Source: CAVXEF01 sp963827315 (GTDB lineage: Bacteria; Planctomycetota; Phycisphaerae; Sedimentisphaerales; Anaerobacaceae). Taken from it: a DNA stretch of 64,000 bases. The notes below the pieces were generated by a model. That model saw only the letters and a list, made by a program, of their open reading frames with translations. It did not search any database and was not told the DNA's origin. Both the position numbers and the translations under genes were made by a program. Where the stretch lies: positions 186,001 through 250,000 of the forward strand of contig CAWHAL010000001.1 of NCBI GenBank assembly GCA_963827315.1. Direction: 5' to 3'. Positions 60,645 through 64,000 of the stretch are shown here, piece after piece (the first letter of the stretch is position 1; each line of letters begins with the position of its first letter).

Positions 60645-61550
60645 ATGAATGAGACGGCATCTGGGCATATACCGGTTCTTGCGAAGACGTTGACCGGGCA
60701 GATAAAGTTACCGCAGGAGGCGGTGATGGTCGATGCGACCATAGGACACGGAGGTCATAGTTATCTGTTCGGTAAAACTTTGGGCCCTGGGGCGACCTTA
60801 GTTGGTTTGGACATAGATAAAAAGTCGATCCACAGGGCCCAATCCATATTAAACGGTCTTGCGTGCAGGGTTATTCTTATTCATTCGAACTTTTCCAGAA
60901 TTGCCGAGTGTTTGAACAATGAGGGCATAAGCGCCGTCGACTTTATCTTAGCCGACTTAGGCGTCTGCTCGGCACAGTTATCCGATGTCGAGATGGGACT
61001 GAGCTTTCAATCAAATATGCCGCTCGATATGAGATTTGACAAAAGATTAAAGACGACCGCTGCCGATATAGTTAATAAAGCGGATGAGAAGTCTTTAGCG
61101 GATTTGATTTACAGGTTCAGCGAGGAGAGAGCTTCGCGGAGAATTGCCCGCTTCATCGTGCAACGTCGCCGCAGTGAACGGATAACAACGACGTCTCAGC
61201 TGGCCCAGATAGTTTGCAGGGCGCTGGCTCGACCGGCACGAAGGCAAAGGCCGAGGATTCACGCCGCGACAAGAACTTTTCAGGCGCTGAGAATCGCCGT
61301 CAATAACGAATTGGAAAACCTTGAGGAACTGCTTACTTCGGCCCCGCCGCTTCTGAAAAAGAATGGTTATATAGCAGTTATCAGCTATCACAGCCTGGAA
61401 GACAGAATCGTTAAAAACAATTTTAAGCAAAATGAAAAGGAAATGGTTTACAAGGTTATCACGAAAAAACCGATTGTTCCTCAGCCGGATGAAATCGCAG
61501 AAAATAGGCGGGCCAGAAGCGCAAAATTAAGGATTGCGCAGAAAAAATAA
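60645..61550 (+). CDS. rsmH: 16S rRNA m4C1402 methyltransferase RsmH
   Basis: 301 residues from the ATG at 60645 (AAGG four bases upstream); the frame reaches 60522 but would overlap the previous gene. Class I methyltransferase: HIPVLAKTL, VDATIGHGGHS (SAM), GLDIDKKSI, LADLGVCSAQL and the C-terminal SYHSLEDRIVKNNF. It methylates N4 of C1402 in 16S rRNA. Its place after mraZ is the usual dcw order. Confidence 0.96.
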   Translation: MNETASGHIPVLAKTLTGQIKLPQEAVMVDATIGHGGHSYLFGKTLGPGATLVGLDIDKKSIHRAQSILNGLACRVILIHSNFSRIAECLNNEGISAVDFILADLGVCSAQLSDVEMGLSFQSNMPLDMRFDKRLKTTAADIVNKADEKSLADLIYRFSEERASRRIARFIVQRRRSERITTTSQLAQIVCRALARPARRQRPRIHAATRTFQALRIAVNNELENLEELLTSAPPLLKKNGYIAVISYHSLEDRIVKNNFKQNEKEMVYKVITKKPIVPQPDEIAENRRARSAKLRIAQKK

Positions 61551-61579
61551 CACAGAAAACAGAAAAAGGAGTTTCAGCT

Positions 61580-62455
61580 ATGACTTCGGAAGCAAAGATT
61601 GGATTGCTGTTAGGTCTGGTTTTTATATTTCTGATTGCATTTATAATCAACGGGATACCTATCTTTCACAAGGGTACAGACAACAACAAATTATCAACCA
61701 GTATGGTGAGTCTCGAAAACACCCCGCCCGGACTTGCCGCCAAGGAGCGAAGGATACAGCAGGCTTTCGAGTCAGCGGAGTCGGTCAAACAAACACCAGG
61801 CGAATTTCAGGCCCAGCCGGCAGAAAATAATAGTCTGCTCGCAATGGAATCATCGTCCCCCCCTTCCACCTTAGGGGCGACAAACCTATCTGAAACCACA
61901 GAAGCCGCTTCGGCGGAAAAAACTGACAATAAGGTGGATTCGACACTTCGACAAAGCTCAGTGCAGGCAAGCTCACCACAGGTTAAATCGAGCGGAGCGT
62001 CTTCGGCGGAGATTTACGTCGTCGCCGAGGGGGATAACCTCGGCACCATCGCCCAAAAGGTTTACGGCCACAGTGAAAAAAGTAACATTGCCCGCCTATT
62101 CCAAGCCAATCGCGGCGTTCTGAAATCACCTGACGAAATATATGTCGGCCAAAAGCTCGTTATACCGCTCTTAGTTGAGTCACATTCGGGCAAAAACAAA
62201 CTCGAAAAACTTTCCCGTCCTACCCTTCTTGAAGAGGTCAAATCCATCGGTCAAAAAGGTGCTTCGGCCGATTCGAGCCGGGTTGAAGAAAACAGAAGCC
62301 ACATTGTGCAGCAGGGTGATAGCCTATGGCAAATCGCAGCCGAGCAGCTCGGCGACGGCAGCCGCTACCAGGAAATAGTCGAATTAAACGCCGATATTTT
62401 AGAAAATGAAGACAGCCTGGCGGTGGGAATGTGTCTGAAATTGCCTAAGCGCTAA
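61580..62455 (+). CDS. Membrane-anchored protein with two LysM domains
   Basis: 291 residues. A single N-terminal helix (IGLLLGLVFIFLIAFIINGI) is followed by a Ser/Pro/Ala-rich linker (about 50-150) and two LysM domains (about 152-205: YVVAEGDNLGTIAQKVYG; about 240-290: HIVQQGDSLWQIAAEQLGDG). LysM binds GlcNAc polymers such as peptidoglycan. It sits between rsmH and ftsL, a non-standard insert in dcw, so a role in division-site peptidoglycan is inferred. AAAAAGGAG precedes the ATG. Confidence 0.88.
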   Translation: MTSEAKIGLLLGLVFIFLIAFIINGIPIFHKGTDNNKLSTSMVSLENTPPGLAAKERRIQQAFESAESVKQTPGEFQAQPAENNSLLAMESSSPPSTLGATNLSETTEAASAEKTDNKVDSTLRQSSVQASSPQVKSSGASSAEIYVVAEGDNLGTIAQKVYGHSEKSNIARLFQANRGVLKSPDEIYVGQKLVIPLLVESHSGKNKLEKLSRPTLLEEVKSIGQKGASADSSRVEENRSHIVQQGDSLWQIAAEQLGDGSRYQEIVELNADILENEDSLAVGMCLKLPKR

Positions 62456-62490
62456 ACAACTGGTTCGACAAGCTCACCACGAGTCAAATC

Positions 62491-62706
62491 ATGAAGGCAC
62501 GATTTCGCTTCGTTTTTGTTGTGTTTTGGGTGACGGCCATTTTGATTTTGACTGTCCATCTGCGTAATGTTAACAATCGGATTTTTTACGAGCTTTGTGT
62601 CCAAAGAGCCGAACAGACCCGACTGAAACAGCATCTCTGGCAGAAGCAGTTGGAGGTGGAAAGCCTGATAAATCCCGCTGCTGTCTCGCGACGTCTGGGC
62701 CAATAA
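62491..62706 (+). CDS. FtsL-like cell-division protein
   Basis: 71 residues. A single helix (FVFVVFWVTAILILTVHL) is followed by a coiled-coil-like part (LCVQRAEQTRLKQHLWQKQLEVESLINPAAVSRRLG). Size, topology and position between rsmH and the PBP gene match FtsL, whose sequence is poorly conserved. A GGTTCGACAAGCTCACCACGAG repeat lies just before the ATG. The stop TAA at 62704-62706 is in the same frame as the next gene. Confidence 0.7.
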   Translation: MKARFRFVFVVFWVTAILILTVHLRNVNNRIFYELCVQRAEQTRLKQHLWQKQLEVESLINPAAVSRRLGQ

Positions 62707-62742
62707 AAACGAAATCTTCTGACCCAATTATTAGATGAAAAG

Positions 62743-64000
62743 TTGAGAAGCACCCGCATTATTATTGTCCTTTTTGCTCTTCTGATTGCGGCATTTTTGG
62801 TGCTGATGGGGCGATGCTTTTACCTGCAGTATTTTGCCGGCGACCACTACTTTGAAGTCTGCACAAACCAGCAGCAAAGCCGCACAGCCCAAAAACCTCA
62901 GCGAGGAGTGATTCTCGACTGCAGAGGCAGGGTTCTTGCTGCGAGCAATAAAATACAGACCATCTTTGCCGAGTCTCGAATCATAGATTACCCTATGCAG
63001 GTGTCGCGCAAACTCGGAGCTGTCCTCGGTATGCCCGCGAACAAAATCTGCAGAATTATCACGGAAGGCAACAATCCCGGCTTTGCTAAAATCAAGGTTG
63101 GTGCCAATCCCAGCCAGTGCAGCGCCGCTGAAAAAATCTACGGCATCGGCATTCAATCAGACTGGCAGCGATATTACCCGGCTGGAACTCTGACCTGTCA
63201 CGCTGTCGGCTTCACGAGCGCCGACAACAGGGGGCTGGGAGGCATCGAGCTACAATACGACAAGGAACTTGTCGGCTCTGCCGGCGAAAATATATTTTTT
63301 GCCGACGCCTTTCGCCGACCCATTCAATTGAGACAGCAAAAAAGCATACTGGAGGATGGACTTGGTGTTATTTCGACCCTCGACGCTACAATCCAGCAGT
63401 TCACACGGGCTGAACTGCTTAAACAATACGAAAGCTACGAGGCTGAGTCGGCTGTGGCAATAGTGGCCCAGCCGAAGACAGGTGCGATTTTGGCTATGGT
63501 GTCACTGCCTGATTTTGACCCCAACAACATCCACACAACCAACCCGAATAATTTTTGCAACCGGGCGATAAACAGCCAGTTTGAGCCGGGCAGCATCATA
63601 AAACCGATAATTGCCGCAATAGCACTCGATGCCGGTGTTGTTGGTCGGAACGAAGAAATATTCTGCGAAAACGGCAGCTACCACGGCAAAGGCTTCGGCA
63701 GCATCGGCGAATATGCAAATCACGCATACGGCAATCTGAGCGTGCGGGAGATTCTGGTCAAATCCAGCAACATCGGAATGGCTAAAATCGGACAAAAAGT
63801 CGGCAAAGACAGGTTGTGTGAGGGGCTGGAGCGCTTCGGGTTCGGCAGGAAAACCGGCATAGACCTTCCCGGCGAAGCCGAGGGTCTTTTACGACCGGCG
63901 GATAAATGGACAGGATACAGTGTAACAAGAATACCATTCGGGCAGGAAATTTCCACGACGGCTACCCAATTGCTCACGGCCTTCTGCATCCTCGCCAACG
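62743..64000 (+). CDS. ftsI: Penicillin-binding protein, FtsI/PBP3-like, partial
   Basis: The 3' end is beyond the window. From the TTG at 62743 it reads a membrane helix (IIIVLFALLIAAFLVLMG), a dimerisation-domain start (QRGVILDCRGRVLAASNK), and a transpeptidase domain with the S-x-x-K nucleophile site (EPGSIIKPII) and S-x-N (KSSNIGMAKIG). The K-T-G box would lie beyond 64000. The start is unclear: no in-frame ATG occurs before the membrane helix, and the frame is continuous with the FtsL-like gene apart from one TAA. Weak GATGAAAAG precedes the TTG. It is the septal transpeptidase that partners FtsW. Confidence 0.88.
   Translation, partial: MRSTRIIIVLFALLIAAFLVLMGRCFYLQYFAGDHYFEVCTNQQQSRTAQKPQRGVILDCRGRVLAASNKIQTIFAESRIIDYPMQVSRKLGAVLGMPANKICRIITEGNNPGFAKIKVGANPSQCSAAEKIYGIGIQSDWQRYYPAGTLTCHAVGFTSADNRGLGGIELQYDKELVGSAGENIFFADAFRRPIQLRQQKSILEDGLGVISTLDATIQQFTRAELLKQYESYEAESAVAIVAQPKTGAILAMVSLPDFDPNNIHTTNPNNFCNRAINSQFEPGSIIKPIIAAIALDAGVVGRNEEIFCENGSYHGKGFGSIGEYANHAYGNLSVREILVKSSNIGMAKIGQKVGKDRLCEGLERFGFGRKTGIDLPGEAEGLLRPADKWTGYSVTRIPFGQEISTTATQLLTAFCILAN

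Overview
The window looks like a chromosome segment of a planctomycete, most likely class Phycisphaerae (a Sedimentisphaerales-type genome, perhaps metagenome-derived). This is an inference from gene content: secreted proteins ending in dockerin-like Asp-rich repeats, PEP-CTERM sorting tails, small proteins with a shared zinc-ribbon head, tandem PL10 pectate lyases, a flagellar sigma factor beside a FlgB-like protein, and intergenic spaces full of short dispersed repeats. Kdo and LptC-like genes together with murG, ftsW, mraZ, rsmH, ftsL and ftsI-like genes indicate a diderm cell with peptidoglycan.

Layout. 1-3087 (minus): a CvpA-like fragment, a degenerate PilB/GspE-like protein and a canonical PilT. 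3297-5818: a starch/glycogen-synthase-like glycosyltransferase and a zinc-ribbon protein. 5869-7831: 7-deazaguanine genes queF, queC and queE, then tRNA-Leu(GAG). 7887-11271: an NtrC-like activator, its PAS kinase and a PilZ gene with a good sigma-54 promoter. 11434-14039: two secreted proteins (dockerin; M28/PEP-CTERM) beside a remnant PilZ 3' end. 14051-18184: dapF, a FliA-type sigma factor, FlgB-like, a MerR regulator with an operator dyad, and a GAF-GGDEF protein. 18185-28021 is accessory and repeat-rich: a hisF remnant, a frameshifted S41 peptidase, a Type II restriction-modification pair, and murG-ftsW enclosed by mirrored inverted repeats. 28022-35222: a giant RCC1/beta-helix/dockerin protein, a PEP-CTERM protein and two pectate lyases. 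35746-51435: housekeeping and envelope genes (CapD-like, xerD, radical SAM, kdsA, lipid kinase, CYTH, leuS, DUF2344, RNase G, kdsC, LptC-like, HAD). 51446-55242: acyl-CoA dehydrogenase with etfA and etfB. 55400-59559: membrane proteins, proB-proA and tRNA-Gly(TCC). 59818-64000: the start of the dcw cluster, mraZ to an ftsI-like gene that runs off the window.

Themes. Surface motility and cyclic-di-GMP recur (PilT, PilZ, GGDEF, FliA, FlgB-like), and a short site resembling the MerR operator also occurs in the kinase/PilZ intergenic region. The dcw genes are split: murG-ftsW lies about 33 kb from mraZ-ftsI, on the opposite strand, between inverted repeats that could mediate inversion. No wholly novel multigene system is evident. 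The most unusual objects are the mirrored repeat array with ten-base-phased A/T tracts, the PilB-like protein that has lost its ATPase residues, and dispersed palindromes that have inserted next to translation starts and a truncated hisF.
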